DNA of 64,000 nt from contig JAJEKV010000002.1 in NCBI GenBank assembly GCA_021234155.1, positions 14,609,428 to 14,673,427 on the forward strand, written 5' to 3'. The notes beneath the pieces were generated by a model that did not search any database, was not told the origin of the DNA, and saw nothing but the letters and a program-made list of their open reading frames with translations. This DNA comes from Isoetes taiwanensis (Eukaryota; Streptophyta; Lycopodiopsida; Isoetales; Isoetaceae). Both the position numbers and the translations under genes were made by a program. This document shows, in pieces, positions 22,874 to 35,737 of this stretch. Positions within the stretch are counted from its first letter, which is position 1, and each line of letters opens with the position of its first letter.

Positions 22874-25800
22874 CTCCCACCAAACGACACTTTCGAGTGA
22901 AGAAAAAGGAGGAAGGGTTTCGAGGGCTGGAAGCCATCAATGTCGAAAGTGATCCCCACGGGAGTGAGGACGGGCACCATTATGGTAATGGCCAATGAGA
23001 TCCTAAGCGTGTTTGAAGAGCGGGAGGAGTGTTTTGGCCAAAGGCGGGATCTGCATCAATAAAGCGAGATCGTACCATGTCTTTAAAGGGCAAAGATGGG
23101 CGTCTCGAAGAAATATCTTGACATTCCATGAGGAGGCAGGTCCGAGGCCAAAGGCGACAATCGCATTCGGATTCGCATGAAAAATGGGGCCATTTGCCGA
23201 TTTAAGGAGCCGAGCAAAATGCATTTGAGAGCAGCACAAAACCCGCTTGAAGATGGACCGAAGGATCGGAGGTGGTGGCATTCTGCAAGAAGGTGTCAAG
23301 ACCATGAATCGCATCCGCCGGTAGTTTTGCCAACCACGCTCATTAGCAATATAGATCCATTGTGGTGGTATCCGGTGGCACCTTCTTCCCAATGTGTGCG
23401 GCCCGAACAAAGCGTGGATCCCACCGGAGATCCGTCCGAGATCCGAGGTGGAGTCCATCCGGCATGACCATCCATGACCTTGGTCCAAAAAGGGAGGCCC
23501 AATCAAGTCGGGGAACACAGGGGAGTGGAGATGTGCCCGGGAAGCATAGGGAGAAGGAACCATGCCCGTAAGGCGTGGGTTCTTGAGCCGTCTCCCTGAA
23601 TTGATGACAAGATCCGGATCAAGAGCTTGACACCAACGATCCCAAAGAGAAGCGGAGAGTTGAGAGTTGGCGAGGAGGGCTATCCCATCCCGTGGGGACC
23701 GTCTTGCTATCCAACGAGCCCGTAATTGATTATAACCTGCGAGGTGCTGCATATAAATTTGTGCATAGGGAAGATCCTCGGGATGTCCTAGATACTTCCT
23801 TATCTCAAGTTGCGGCGCTTCCGCTTGCCCGAGATAAATGATTGGCAAGCTCGGGCATGTACTCGATGAAGAGTGTGGGTCCGAGCATGATCCATAAGAT
23901 ATGCATTGTTATCCCGAAGCACCCATTGCCGCGATTGGGGTCACCACGAAGAGAGCGGCGTGGCCCATTTCGAAGTGTTCACATGTATCACCCGGATAGA
24001 AATCATGAAATATGTAAGCCATGGGCTGAACAACTCTGAAGGTGATAAAAAGTCCGGATCGGCCTGATGGATGAGATCAAAAGACCACAAGGGCACAAAG
24101 ACAACCCTTTGTCTTCAATGGAGAGTTCGGCCAAATCAAGAAAATCTGCGGTGCTTTCGGGGAATATCCATTGAAGTCCATCCGCGCATGCCACTTCGAA
24201 AGGAAGAGGTGGCGGCGAGCAACCACATAATCGTGATAGCGAGGAAGGAACTGGGAAGTCAGCGGGCATTACGGTAATAATGGCGGTATGGAAACGCCAA
24301 GTTTTGCTTGAGCCTCATCGTGATCAATAGCTTTGCTGCAGTTGTTGTTCAAGATCCGCGGATCCGGTTGTCCTTTTCTAGCGGCGAAGCGTGATTGGTC
24401 CGGGACCCGTTTGAAAGTGTTGACTGGGAGGAGGATTTCCCAGTATTGAGGCGAAACACGGCAATCTCCGCGTCATCAAAGATCTTACGTTTACGCACCT
24501 CATAAGTCGATCTTGAAGAGAGGTGAGCCGAGAGGTCCGTAGTAGAAAGGCGGGCGTCAAGGAGGCAATTTGAGCGTCCCGCTCTGTAAAGGTTTTGAAC
24601 TTGAGTGCTGAAATTTTCACAAAGTTCGAGTACAAGGCGTTGAGCTTGGCAATATCTGCGTCCTTGGTACCCGGGATAACTTCGTGGACTTGTTGTGCTC
24701 CAATAAATTCTGAATTTCAGATTGAGCCGAGCCCTGTTGATCACGCAAGTTGGTGACTTGATCTTGTGCACTTTTGAGATCCGTATGAGCCCGTAAGAGA
24801 GCTCGCGTGCTTGTCTTGAAGTTTGGCCTCCAAAGTTGCAACTTGGGCAAAGGGCGACTTGAAGGTCCCTTATACCGCGATCGGAGGCCTCTAGTACCCT
24901 TGAACCCCGCTCATAAGAGCATCTTGGGATTCTTGTAACTTGAGAGCGGCAGCTTGAGCATCCTGCTGATACTGATACAACAACTGACGAGGGTGTTGTG
25001 GTGGTGGAGCCATTTGTTGCCTGGTTTGTGATGTTTGGGAAAGATGGTGTGAACTGGATGGTGTAGCGGAGGAGGAGACAAAGACATGGGTGTCGCGGAC
25101 TTTGGACATGACCCGGTGGAAGAAGGGCGTGAAGTGCCAGCTTCGGTTAGTCGATGGAAGGGACCGGCCCGAGTGGAATTATGAGAATTTTGTGGTGTGG
25201 GAGGAAGTAATGACGGATGAGGGCTTGAAGGTGGCCTCCCACGAAACTTGAAATGGAAGTGGCACCCAAGGCGGTCCACTTCTTGGAGAAGACGATAGAA
25301 CATCATTTGGGGCCAATCTATGTGGTGGTTGGAGTGTGTAGCAGTTGATGACCAGATTATAGAAAGGCTTATTGATATGGGTGTTCTTGATAGAATACCC
25401 AAGGAACTTGAACTTGTGCCACGTAAATTTAACAAAGGTTTAAGTGAGGCTTGTCGATATTGGTCGGGGCGATGGACATTGGCATGATAAGGAGGTGCAC
25501 CAAACTCGTGACATCTAGATCCTGTATAGCAGAGACCATGATAAACAAGGGGTGTGCAAGGGAATATGAAATACCTCGAAAATCAAATGTTGAGTCAAAT
25601 AAAATGGTGGTGCCATCGACCCGCGGGTGTAGCCATGCTTGGTTAACGAGCGATATTGGCGATGAACCGCTTGGTCGATTTGGAGCGGAAGTTCCATTTG
25701 AGAGAATTCAGAAAGCTTTTTGTCGTTCGTGACTTCTTTATTTGGGCCAACAAGGGCTTCACGGAGGAAAGTGGGCGTCAAGAAGGATCAGACGCAAAAA

Positions 25801-26866
25801 GAGCTGGATCCTTGGGAGCAAGGTTTGAAGTGTAGAAAATCTTGGTGCAGCCATGGTAACGATTTGCGAAAACGAAGAGTGATTCAAAGGCGGGCAGAGA
25901 ACAAAAGACGGCGCGAGAGAGGCGAAAAAGGTTTAGGGCCGCAAAGGTGGGGCGAAGGGGGCATGATAAGGGCGAGCCGCAACCGCTGATGGTGCCAGTG
26001 TCGAAGATGCCAAGGAGGCGATTTGAGAGGTAAAAATTTGGCTAAGTCCCCAAACAACAAAGGGGAAGGAATGAATCCAATGGAGATGAGGCGTGAGAGA
26101 ATGAAGGGATGTGGACATTGGGCAAAGGACACACATTAATGTCCGTGAGCGTGAAAAGAAGAAATGGCATTCAATCTTTGGCAACTCGAAGTGGGATATC
26201 ATTAAAAGGAATGTGTCGGTTGGTACCATGGCTAGATATGCGGCGGGAGAAAAGATTCTCATTTTAGAAACAAATTTGCATTGCAAACCAACACGCGATT
26301 TGTGTGATTGGTCCACGCCGACAAGGAGTTCCTCGGTTTGCTATATAAAGACGAACCGGGAGTAAACGGCGGCATCCGATGGCGCTCGGCATGGCGGTGG
26401 CGGTTTGAACGAGGGATCGCACTATGCCCACGAATCGGGGAGTGGATTACCCAGATGAATTATTCGGACCTCTGGCGCTGCCACAACCGTGGCATTGAAT
26501 GGGCGGTGGTGTCTTAGGGATGGCTGAACATCCCGACCGAAGACCAACGGGATGGAGGTGGTTCTGCACCTTCATTGGGATCTGGCCGGCGTAACCTCTA
26601 CCATCTCCTCGCATCACCTGCTCGCCCAACCCGAGTAGGGTTTTTCATCTTAGGACTTAGTAGATAGGGCTCACGAGCCCGTTTTTGTATATAGGGCGGT
26701 GCCCATAGCGAAATAAGGGTCAGCTCTTCACATTTTGTAAAACATCTCCACCTATAATATAATATGTCGCCTTTCTAGTCACTTTACGTGGTGTTTGCTT
26801 CTTGAATCTGTATCGCTTTGTTGATTGTCGCTTTACGTGTGATGAAATGTTTTGAGACGAAAACCA
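22874..26866 (-). pseudogene. Extra 3' coding region of element B (degenerate, unknown)
   Basis: About 4 kb lies between the end of pol and the 3' LTR. The minus strand holds one open frame of 281 codons (23003-23848) and shorter ones. At 24617-24850 the peptide contains LKSAQDQVTNLRDQQGSAQS, which looks like a coiled coil. Segments near 25933-26316 are Ser/Pro-rich. The position after pol is where Athila-type elements carry an env-like gene, but no signal peptide or membrane segment is evident, so env is not claimed. Confidence 0.35.
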
Positions 26867-29800
26867 TTAACCAATGTAGGTAATGGAGTGCCATCTAACT
26901 CTGCCCGGTTGGAAAAACGCTGGGTCTAACCACTTGAACAATTTGATAAGGGCCAAACCAACGAAACTTGAATTTACCCCGAAAATTTTGTACACGGAAT
27001 CATAAAGAAGAACCAAATCGCCTTCTTTGAATGTTTTTGTCTTGAGACGTTTGTCATGTAAAGATTTTTGCAAAAGTTGTCCATGAAGAACACGAATATA
27101 AGCATCCCTTGAAGTTCATCCAACTGTTTCTAATTGATAGACCCTTTCTTTGAGTGCGGCAGGGTGGATTATGAGCGTGCTTGATTGAAAAACGGAGTGT
27201 TGGAAGGATGTATTCAAGCGGCATGAGAGCTTCCTAACCATAAACCAATTTAAAAGGAGTGTGACCTGTAGCAATCTTGAAACAAGTATTGTAGGCCCAA
27301 AGAACGAGGGAAGTTTTGTCGCGCCACCAGCAATGCGGGAAGCGTCACAAATTTTCTTGAGAATGGTGACCAGAGTTTTGTTGGTGCTTTCTGTCAAACC
27401 ATTACCTTGAGGATAGTAAGGTGTGCTCTTGTGATGATGTATCAGGAGATAATCCGTCAGCTCCTTGATAGTATGATTGATGAAATGGACACCACGGTCA
27501 ACCCACTCAGCCCGTAGGCAGCCGAATCGCGTGATAATTTGTTGATAGAGGACCCTAGGCTGTGCTTGCTGCGGTGTTATGCAGGGCGGCGTCAAGGGAA
27601 GAGCATCACGCGTGGGAGCGTCCACCACGGGCAAAAGCGTCACCACGCGTCTTGGGCGTGGGCGTGAGCATCTTTGAAGAGCGTGGGCCAATAATACCCA
27701 GCTAGAAGGATTTTGCGTGCCGTGGTGTCACCATGAAAATGACCACCACCTAGCCCTTGATGAGCTTCGCGAACAATATCTGGAACTTCATGAGGTAGAA
27801 CCACACGCCACGAAGGATGGTGTCCTTACCCTTTTTGTAGAGATGTCCCCGCAACCATGGTGTAGTCACGGACCTCGCGGAGGAATTGATGGCGGCAAGG
27901 ATTGTCGCTTGGCGGAGAGAGGCGTCTGCCTCTTACGGTGGAAGAGCACCGTGAGGAGGTAATGCGCTGAAAATCATGGAACCAATGTGGTGTTGCCGTG
28001 ACTAAAAGAGCCGAGCATCCCGGAAAAAGCGTCGTCGAGACTCGGTTGAGGGATCATCATGCGTGTGGATCGTGAAAGATAATCCGGGGGCGACATGAGA
28101 TTTGGCCGGCCTTATGAACGATTTCAAAAAGGAGCAAATTCTTGGAGAAGAAGGACCCAACGAGCAATGCGGCCCGTGGGCGTGGACTTGTTGATCAAAT
28201 AAAGGAGTGCTTGGTGGTCCACAAAGAACTTGATTTGATCGCCCAAAAGGTAGTGACTAGGCGTTGGACCTGAGAAAATGAGACCCAAAGCTTCACGCTC
28301 GTGCGGGAAATAGTTGCAGCCCGAGAATTGAGTTTTCTGGCGCGTAGCGATTGGGTTTGTCGATTAATGCGCATCATATTCTTGAGAAAGAACAGCTCAA
28401 TAGCAAACGCCGAGACATCTACATGAACATGAAAGGGCTTGTCCCATTGAGGAGGAACAAGAACCGGTGCCTGTAAGTAAAAGCTTCAATGTTGGAAGAG
28501 CAAAGATCCCTTTGGGAATTCCAAGCCGGTGGATTCGTCACCCGTGAGTTTATGAATGGGATCTGCAATGGTCGCTAGTCCGTATGAAGGTGGAGTAATA
28601 ATTGACCTTACCGGGAAAGAGCGTGTCTCCTTGATATTGGCTGGTGCTTGAGCCTTGAGCACACAAATCCCATTTTTGGCGGGGATGCGTGGTGATACCG
28701 CTTTCTTGACAACATGGCCCTAACAACACCGGAGGTGACGCAAAGGTGCATTTCTCGATTGAGACTAATGCCTACTCATCACATTTCTGGAAGACGAGTT
28801 CCAATTTATCCAAATGGTCAGCCATGGAACTCAGTAGGCAGAGAAGTCATCTTGAAAAATTTGCAAGAAGGGATTTTCCTTCATGAAATCATGAAAAACG
28901 AGCATGATCGTTGAAACGTTGATGGAGAGTTTGATAATCCAAAAGGAACCACCTTGTAGGCAAAAGTGCCCCGGGGGGTGGTGAAAGTAGTCTTGAGTTG
29001 ATCAGATTCTTTGATTGAGATCCGATTGTAGCGAAAAAACCATCCATGAAGGAGTACATCTCATGTCCAACCACCTCTTCGGAACACAGTGCGTGAAGGG
29101 AAGTGGAAAAATGATCACGCCCGTGGCTGATTGAGTTTCGTGTAGTCCACACGCAGCACGCGGATCTTACCATTGTGTTTGAGGGCAATGACGATGGGGC
29201 TCACCCATTCGTAATGTTTGACCTCATAGATCAAACCTGCAGCAAGGAGTTTGTCAATTTCCGCCTTACGCGATCCGCGGTAATTAGGGTTGAGCCGGCA
29301 TGTCGTTGCTAAACCGGGCGTGCATCGATTTGGTAGGAATGGTGAGTTCCCCAAGCTTTTGTTGATTCCCGAAGATCTCTCGTAACTCGGTGAAAATGTG
29401 TTTGAATTTTTGAACAGCTTGACGGCCCCGCTACGATAAGGGGCCTAAGATTTGCAAAAAATGCGACAAAGTTGATTGTTGCCCACGCCCACAATCTCAC
29501 TTCGAGTCCGAATATGGGGTATTACTTCATTATCCCCGGACAATGTGTGCGGAGGTTGGAGCATAACGGATCGTGGCACTTTGCGTGGTGAAAAAGAGGG
29601 GTTGCTCCGGTTTCATCCAAACAGAGGTTGCTTCATGACAGCGTGTACATCAAAGGGGAGTTGCGGGAGGTTCAAGATCTGAATCAACACGTTGGATTCG
29701 ATTGCAAGGAGCCGTGTAAGGTCAAGCGTAGCAGCCAGCCTGGTCCCCGATCAAGAGTCATTTCTCCCCAAGGATCAGCATATTCGGGGTAGGATGACGA

Positions 29801-30819
29801 GGCGGACTCCGTGTGGAGCCTGGAACTTGATAAATATTCCGAGCTTCTTCGGAATCCATTAATGCGAGAGAGGGTTCCGCATGTTCAAAAGAAAATGATC
29901 CCGCCCCGTTTGCAAGTCCATGGTGGCATTGAGATGACCATCGGTGATGACTAAGCGGGTCCGCGGGCCCGAAGAATGGATACTCTTGGCCTGGCGGGAG
30001 AAAAGGTCCGCCCGACCAACATTTCATAGTCACCGGATCTTCGCCCGGCTTTCCAAACTCCAAATTCCATGGGGAAGCCGGAGATCACCGATGTTGATGT
30101 GAAGAAGAGGTGTGACGCCTTGAGGTCGCGCGGATATGGCCATTAGCCAACTTGATGTCATATGGGGCACGAAAGAGTTGTGTGATGCCCATTTGTTTGC
30201 GGAGTTTATCCGTGATGAGATTGACTGCGCTACCTCCATCTATTTGAACATGGTTGACTTGCTGATTTCCCACTGTGGCATGGACCGTGGGTGTAGAGGT
30301 AGCCACAGCCCCAACTAGGACAGTCGGGAGTGGTAACTGGTCCTTGAGAGCAGGACAGAGTTTCAAAATGGTTGCCAAGCTTAAAGGAATCTTGATCTTG
30401 GCTAGCTCCTCTTGGAGTTCTAGAGGCACATGAGAAAAAGGATCTGCTGGTTCCACTGGTGCTGGAGTGCGTGGTAGTGAAGCAGCAACTTCTTTGAGTA
30501 AGTCAACCTCTGCAGCAATATTGGGATACGTCTGAGAGCATGGAGGTTGAGATGTGGAAGGTGTAGCTTGTCTTTGTTGAGCTCTGGTGGTGGCATGAAC
30601 ATTTGCCAATGTGCGGCCTTCAGCAGCTTGCATGAGGTTCAAAATGCTTTGGCGAACTTTTGGCATGACATGTGGCATGAGCTTCTCAAGTCGGGTGCAA
30701 AGTGAACCTTTTTTTTCCTCATGAGGAATGGTGTCAACGGCAAAGGCGGGTTGCGTGCCATTCGAATAATGGTCAAGGGGCGTGATGCCTTGGTGCGGCG
30801 TGAAACTAAACCAACCCAA
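26867..30819 (-). pseudogene. Protease-RT-RNase H-integrase region of element B (broken)
   Basis: On the minus strand, 30085-30819 contains the aspartic protease motif VQIDGGSAVNLITDK. RT blocks follow at 29115-29354 (RKAEIDKLLAAGLIYEVKHY, WVSPIVIAL, GKIRVLRVDYTKLN) and 28889-29188 (GHEMYSFMDGFF). Integrase core sequence is at 27116-27691, with RGVHFIN and YYPQGNGLTESTNK carrying the second Asp and the Glu of the D,D35E triad. The C-terminal integrase piece (KTKTFKEGDLVLLYDS) is at 26867-27073. RNase H between 27900 and 28700 is poorly readable. There is no chromodomain. Many frameshifts are present. Confidence 0.75.
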
Positions 30820-32631
30820 TTTGGCTACTGGACCGGAGGATTAAGTGCCTGAAAAATTTCCTCTTGTGCTTGTTGATCCAGTGAGGTTGATTTGTCGGAG
30901 CTGGTTGATAGCGTGATTCTTTGGCTCTTGGTGGCTTCTTAAGAACTGATCTCGGCCTTGTTTGCCATTAGCAATCCAGAGTTGGTAAGCCGTGAGGCGG
31001 ACCGATGTGGTCTGATTTGTGCCGTGAAGTCATACACGAACTTGTGGAAGTTGAGGACACGCCATGGTGGTATGACCCCATTCTTGGCCAAAGATAACAC
31101 CGAAGCTTTAGAAGGATCAAAAGGAGTACGTGGGTTGGGTCCCCGTTGTTGCTCCCGCAAGGCTGATAGAGTTGAGTGGGTTGCACCTAAGTGGTGGGCT
31201 GCCGATAGTGCGATTGTTGCCGAGGTGTGGTTTGCACTTGATAAACCATTTTGTTGCGAACGGTGTGGGATGAGTGCGAGTGCACTCTTCCGTGGCATGA
31301 TTGCACATGTTGCATCGCTTTGCAATGAGGGGCCATTGGTGGAGTTGCACTCATTTGCCAAATGGCCTTGGTATTTGCAAATATGGCACCAGATCCGGAT
31401 CGCTACCGGTGGATTAGCGTGTTGAGGCTGAACAACACCGTCTGTGGAACCATGGCGAGTGGAATGAACGGGAGCTCTTGAAGAGCCACGCCTCGGGAGG
31501 AAACATTGGTGAAAGTGATTGACAAGGTCGATAGCCTTGCTCCAAAGTCTTGGGGCGCAGTATTCATCATGAGTCGAATAGCCGGAGGAAGTCCTTGGAG
31601 AAACCGGACCAAAATCGGCTGCGTGTGGGGTACTCCTTGAGCTTACTTAGCGAGAATGTGAAGTCGATCCATAAAATCCCGAGGCGCACTCTCAAGTAGG
31701 CTCTTGTTGAAGTTCATTGAGTTGCTTGAGATGAAGTTGATCATCATCCGTAGTCCCATAATGAGGCGTAAAAGCGATTCGCATTTTAACCATCTCTTGT
31801 TTCCAATGGCTTTTGTTGGACATGAGCCATTGATGAGGAGAGCCACCTTGGTGGTGGAAAAGATGTGGAATTTCAGTTGAGGTTGCGCATGACCATTTAG
31901 GACAGCTAGAGCCTCAAATTCTTCCATGTGGGCCCGAGCACTTTGGTCTAAGGGTTTGCCTTTTCGTGTTGCCAAAGGTGGGATAAGTCGGTTTAGTCCG
32001 AAAGGTAGATGTGAAAGTGCTTGGCTGGACAGAACAAAGATAGTGAGGATATTGAGGTTGAGTTGGATGTGGCATGGTGCTGAAGGATCCCTGATGAAGG
32101 GGTGATGCGGTGGAGGAACCGGGTTTCTTTGGAGCATTGGTTTTGAGATCTGTAAGGTTGTAAAAGGAAGGGCAAGGGAAATGTAGGGAAAGGATATTCC
32201 CAGGTAGGCGCAAAAGAGACGTGTGGATATCCTTGGCCACCCGGGGAGATGATGGTTGTGAAGGAAGAGGGGTATGGCCTCAAGAATGATGGATGTAGGC
32301 ATGTTCGTGGGGGTATGAAAGTACGGTTGAGAAGGTTGAGCCCGATAGGGCTCCGGATAGTGATGAGGTGGATCGAGGTTGTGAGCAATGTTTGCACGCT
32401 TTGGGGGGAACCGGACGAGACAGAGGACCACGAGGGGTTGGCGGCGCCGACCGAGCCCTAGACCAAGATGGCCTCCCTCTATGTCATAAGCGGATCCATA
32501 CATGTCTCGAACAGTTTCCGATCTTTGATGGCGCCCAAGCGGGATGCCCGTCGAGAAAGGAGTTCTTCCGCGTGAAATTTCTACGCATGGCGGCCGAAGA
32601 AAGTAGGATTGAATCGCACCCGCAACGCAGC
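30820..32631 (-). pseudogene. gag region of element B (broken)
   Basis: It is the near-copy of 1-1650. A CCHC knuckle is encoded at about 31347-31388 and a second Cys/His group at 31290-31330 (RCNMCNHATEECTR). The longest frame (31643-32860) is 405 codons but runs from the LTR into gag and includes frameshifted stretches. Just inside the 5' LTR, in minus orientation, the sequence tgcgttgcgggtgcgattc (from 32629 down) is the likely primer site; I cannot assign the tRNA. Confidence 0.65.
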
Positions 32632-33222
32632 TGTTTGGGGTCCAGGTTCTGGGAACTCTGGAAGACAGCCCTCTGTGAGGACCCGTGGATCTAACAGAGA
32701 GTCCCGGGGGGACTATGTCACGGATTTGCAAGAAGAGAAGAAGAAGAAGAAAAGCGTAACAAATGAGAGGAAAATGATAAGCTTCCTTGATATCAATGAT
32801 GAACATACATGAGCTCTCGTAATAGAGAAAAACTGAAAGGAGACAAGACTCAAAACTCATCTAGAACTCATATGCGAGCTCTAGTCATATATATAGTACA
32901 ATGGCCTTGGGCCCAATATAGACACTCGACCGATCTCGGTGCGACTCACTCACGGAAGGAGGCCCTGATTCTGAGGAATGTTGGCGGTGCCTCTTGAAAT
33001 GCCTAGAATCACGCCGACGCCGACCCGCAGTGGTGGCGGGTCATCACTTGTCCGAGCGGTGCCTCTTGTTGACGGGCCTTGCAGCTTTTATTGCGTGGTC
33101 TCGCTTTGGTCTTCTCATTGAGCCTTTGATGGCTGACCCGTGGGTGGACCGAGGATCCTTGAGCTTGACACAGTTACATTGTATGCATGAATAGTCCTGT
33201 ACCAGGAGGCACAGGACTAACA
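32632..33222 (-). repeat. 5' LTR of element B
   Basis: It matches 22256-22873 and 1651-2238 along the full length. The same outer flank as for 1651-2238 (cctaccg) shows that this junction was copied with the duplication. Confidence 0.75.
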
Positions 33223-33773
33223 CCTACCGCATCGAACCGGAGAGATGCAACCCAGAGTAGTCCCAAAGGATGATGCCAGAAGACTGTGTCTCTGGCAGGT
33301 TATAGTCACGTCAGAGCCCGATTTAGCCTGTCTGCAAAATATACATAAGAGGGGCAGATGGAGTGGTCAACCCTAGCCATTGTCTATAGCCAGCCCTGCC
33401 ATTGTTATATCTCGGTCTGCTCTATCTAAGCCCAGTCGTCAGTCTGCCTCCCTTATTAGTCTGAGTATGGGTAGGAGCTATTCTGCTTTATGATGTATTG
33501 TTATCTATGATGAATCTATGGATGGATAGATGGTACTATTCTTCGAGGTAGCTGATTATGTTATTATTGCTAGTGCGGATGTTTATGTTCATGCTCCCGA
33601 TATTATGGGAGCACATAGAGGAAGGGTGCGCAAGACATCTTCGTACCCCCTTCCCCCACCATGGCCATCCCAGGTGCAGGATAAATGGAGGGCCCATGCG
33701 GTAGATGTGTTGGATAGGGGATTTCCCGCGAGATGTACGAGGGTGCATCGTATATTTGGTGGGGACCACCACA
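33223..33773 (+). repeat. 3' piece of chromovirus LTR (C'')
   Basis: It continues the LTR interrupted at 22255 and ends accaccaca, one base before a primer site. From 33261 it is identical, as read, to 2281-2793. Confidence 0.7.
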
Positions 33774-33774
33774 A

Positions 33775-33786
33775 TGGTATCAGAGC
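33775..33786 (+). other. Primer-binding site of C''
   Basis: TGGTATCAGAGC, the initiator-Met tRNA type, stands one base after the LTR end. It shows that the LTR piece and the following leader belong to a plus-strand element. Confidence 0.85.
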
Positions 33787-34874
33787 AATAATCTTAGTTG
33801 ACCAAGATCTAACTCTGGCCATGACCCTAAATAGGTAGATTAACTGGCCTAGTTAAGAAATGGAATGAGAATTCCAGTCTTGAACCATAAAAAGTGGGAG
33901 AAAATTTTTTCCCATTAGCAGGGTCATAATTAGATTAAGTTATAGTCTAAGTGGTACAAATAATACAGTCAAAAGAAACCTTCTAGTAAATTGAGCCCAA
34001 ATTGTTCATGAACTGCATTTTTCAAGCGAAAATTGAACGAGAAATTGCTCAAGAGGAAGCTTGAAAGAAAATGGCATGAAATGACCAATATTTGGCCCAA
34101 AAGAAATAGGGAAATTTCGAGAAATAGTTAAGGTGATTAGAGAAAGTACCTTAATTAATAACTCATAGTTCTAATACATTGACTCTTAAGAAAAGTGGCC
34201 ACTAAAAGCTTTGGAAGCACCTCTACTCTTTAGAAGTTCCCAAATTGTAGCTTGAACCTCTCCTTTGTCCTTGTAAAGCAAATCATAAGCTAATCTCTGA
34301 AGCTGTCTTAGAGTGTGCACCGAACGAATAGTCTGCAAGATCGACCGGAAGGTGCCACGAATAGACACAGTCGACCATCAAGGAAGGAAAGAGCTCCCAA
34401 AGAGGCCACCGTCAAAGAAGCCAAGTTGTTGGGAGGACCAAACAGGTAGCAAAAAAAAAATTGGAAGCCTCAGCTTGCACCTGAATGTTGAAGCACTTGC
34501 AGCAGGCAGTGGCAAACAAATTCCTCAGGCCGTGTGACCTAGGCCAGGCGACAAACTTAGTTACTCAAGCTCTTCAGACGAATCATATCACTCTCAGAGG
34601 AGTGGCGACTAGCACTTCGGAAAGAATTCAAGGGTATAGAATAAAATGAGGGTGAATACAATGATATCAAATACAAGTATGTCCCCTCAATGAACCCTCT
34701 CAAGATGTAGCTAGTGAAGAAAATGACCATTCTGATCGACGATTTGCAAAAATGTGGATCTATCTCTCGCTTTACCGTGTCAGAAGAACTTGAAACTTGA
34801 TAAGCCTGCCACAACTATATCTGAGGATTGGTATTAAGTGGACAGTATTGAACGATGCACTTCAAAAGACCTTA

Positions 34875-35142
34875 AATCTCCATCTCTTCCAAATAGAAAC
34901 CACCAAACATGAAGTACTAATTTTCATTACAGATATAAGCAAACTTACATCTAGTAATGAAGGTAGTTGAAATTGCTTGTTGAAGGCTTCATGCCTTTTT
35001 AGATTTGGAATCTCCATCTCTTCCAAATAGAAACCACCAAACATGAAGTACTAATTTTCATTACAGATACACGCAAACTTATGTCTTGTAGTGAAGACAG
35101 TTGCAATTGCTTCTTGAAGACTTCATGCATTTTCAAAGGAAT
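34875..35142 (+). repeat. Tandem duplication, 134-bp unit, in C'' leader
   Basis: Two adjacent copies share blocks such as aatctccatctcttccaaat and catgaagtactaattttcat. The second unit has diverged towards its right end. The same pair is at 3903-4170. Confidence 0.75.
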
Positions 35143-35476
35143 CTTCTCTTCAATGAGAGGACCATTCAAAGAATTAAATTCCTTGGTCTCTACCTCAGTA
35201 TAGAGTAATTTAACTATCAATTGTTGAAATTATTGCAAATTATTTGAAATAGTTTGGTTAGCGACTAAGGAGGACAGAGATTTAAAATAGTTTCAACATA
35301 TATATGACCTATGAGTCACATTCTCTAAAATAAACGACATTGTCAAGGTATTTAGAGAATCAAGATTGGTGAAGTAAATAGATGTTGAAAGACGAGAGGT
35401 TTGCCAAAAGGCTTTGTACCTTGAGCTTCGAATATTCAATTTACATTTCAAAAACAAAGGAAAAAAAGGTTAGGTG

Positions 35477-35488
35477 CTATAAAAAGCC
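35477..35488 (+). promoter_or_regulatory. TATA-like motif upstream of the C'' H3-like ORF
   Basis: ctataaaaagcc lies about 260 bp before the first plausible start codon of the H3-like ORF at 35738. It is kept in the duplicate copy at 4504-4515. Confidence 0.5.
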
Positions 35489-35737
35489 AGCATCGGAATC
35501 ATTTGATACACAAGAGTAAGGACTTTTGTTAGAATTTTTATTACCATACATATAGAAATTAGTGCACAAATCGTAGAAACAACAAACAAGAAATGACTAA
35601 AAATTGTTTTTGTCTTGTATGGCATAGACATCATTTCGGCATCATTATTTCCAACTGGATCTTGCCTTTCCAAATGTGATACATTTATTGTCACGAAGAA
35701 AAATATAGACTTGTATTTGCAACATAAGGCGCACATG

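Larger units (their letters stand above)
22256..33222 (-). mobile_element. Element B: Ty3-type LTR retrotransposon (non-chromodomain)
   Basis: Two LTRs (22256-22873 and 32632-33222) bound gag, protease, RT and integrase remnants, all on the minus strand. The flanks are cctct (22251-22255) and cctac (33223-33227), a 4-of-5 match expected for a target duplication. The polypurine tract adjoins the 3' LTR. Integrase ends without a chromodomain and a long extra region follows pol, as in Athila/Tat-like plant elements; the clade is inferred. Confidence 0.75.
33787..35737 (+). other. Leader of C'' with tandem repeat
   Basis: This is non-coding sequence between the primer site and the H3-like ORF. 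A direct repeat of 134 bp occurs twice, starting at 34875 and 35009 (aatctccatctcttcc). The TATA-like motif follows at 35477. The paired repeats ahead of a TATA recall the paired palindromes of element D, although these units are not palindromic. Confidence 0.5.

Noticed and set aside
22874-26866. Envelope gene of element B
   Set aside because: No signal peptide, transmembrane segment or furin-like site can be seen; only the position suggests it.
31643-32860. 405-codon minus-strand ORF as one intact gene
   Set aside because: It starts within the LTR and mixes frames of gag; the homologous copy at 650-1870 is broken at other places.
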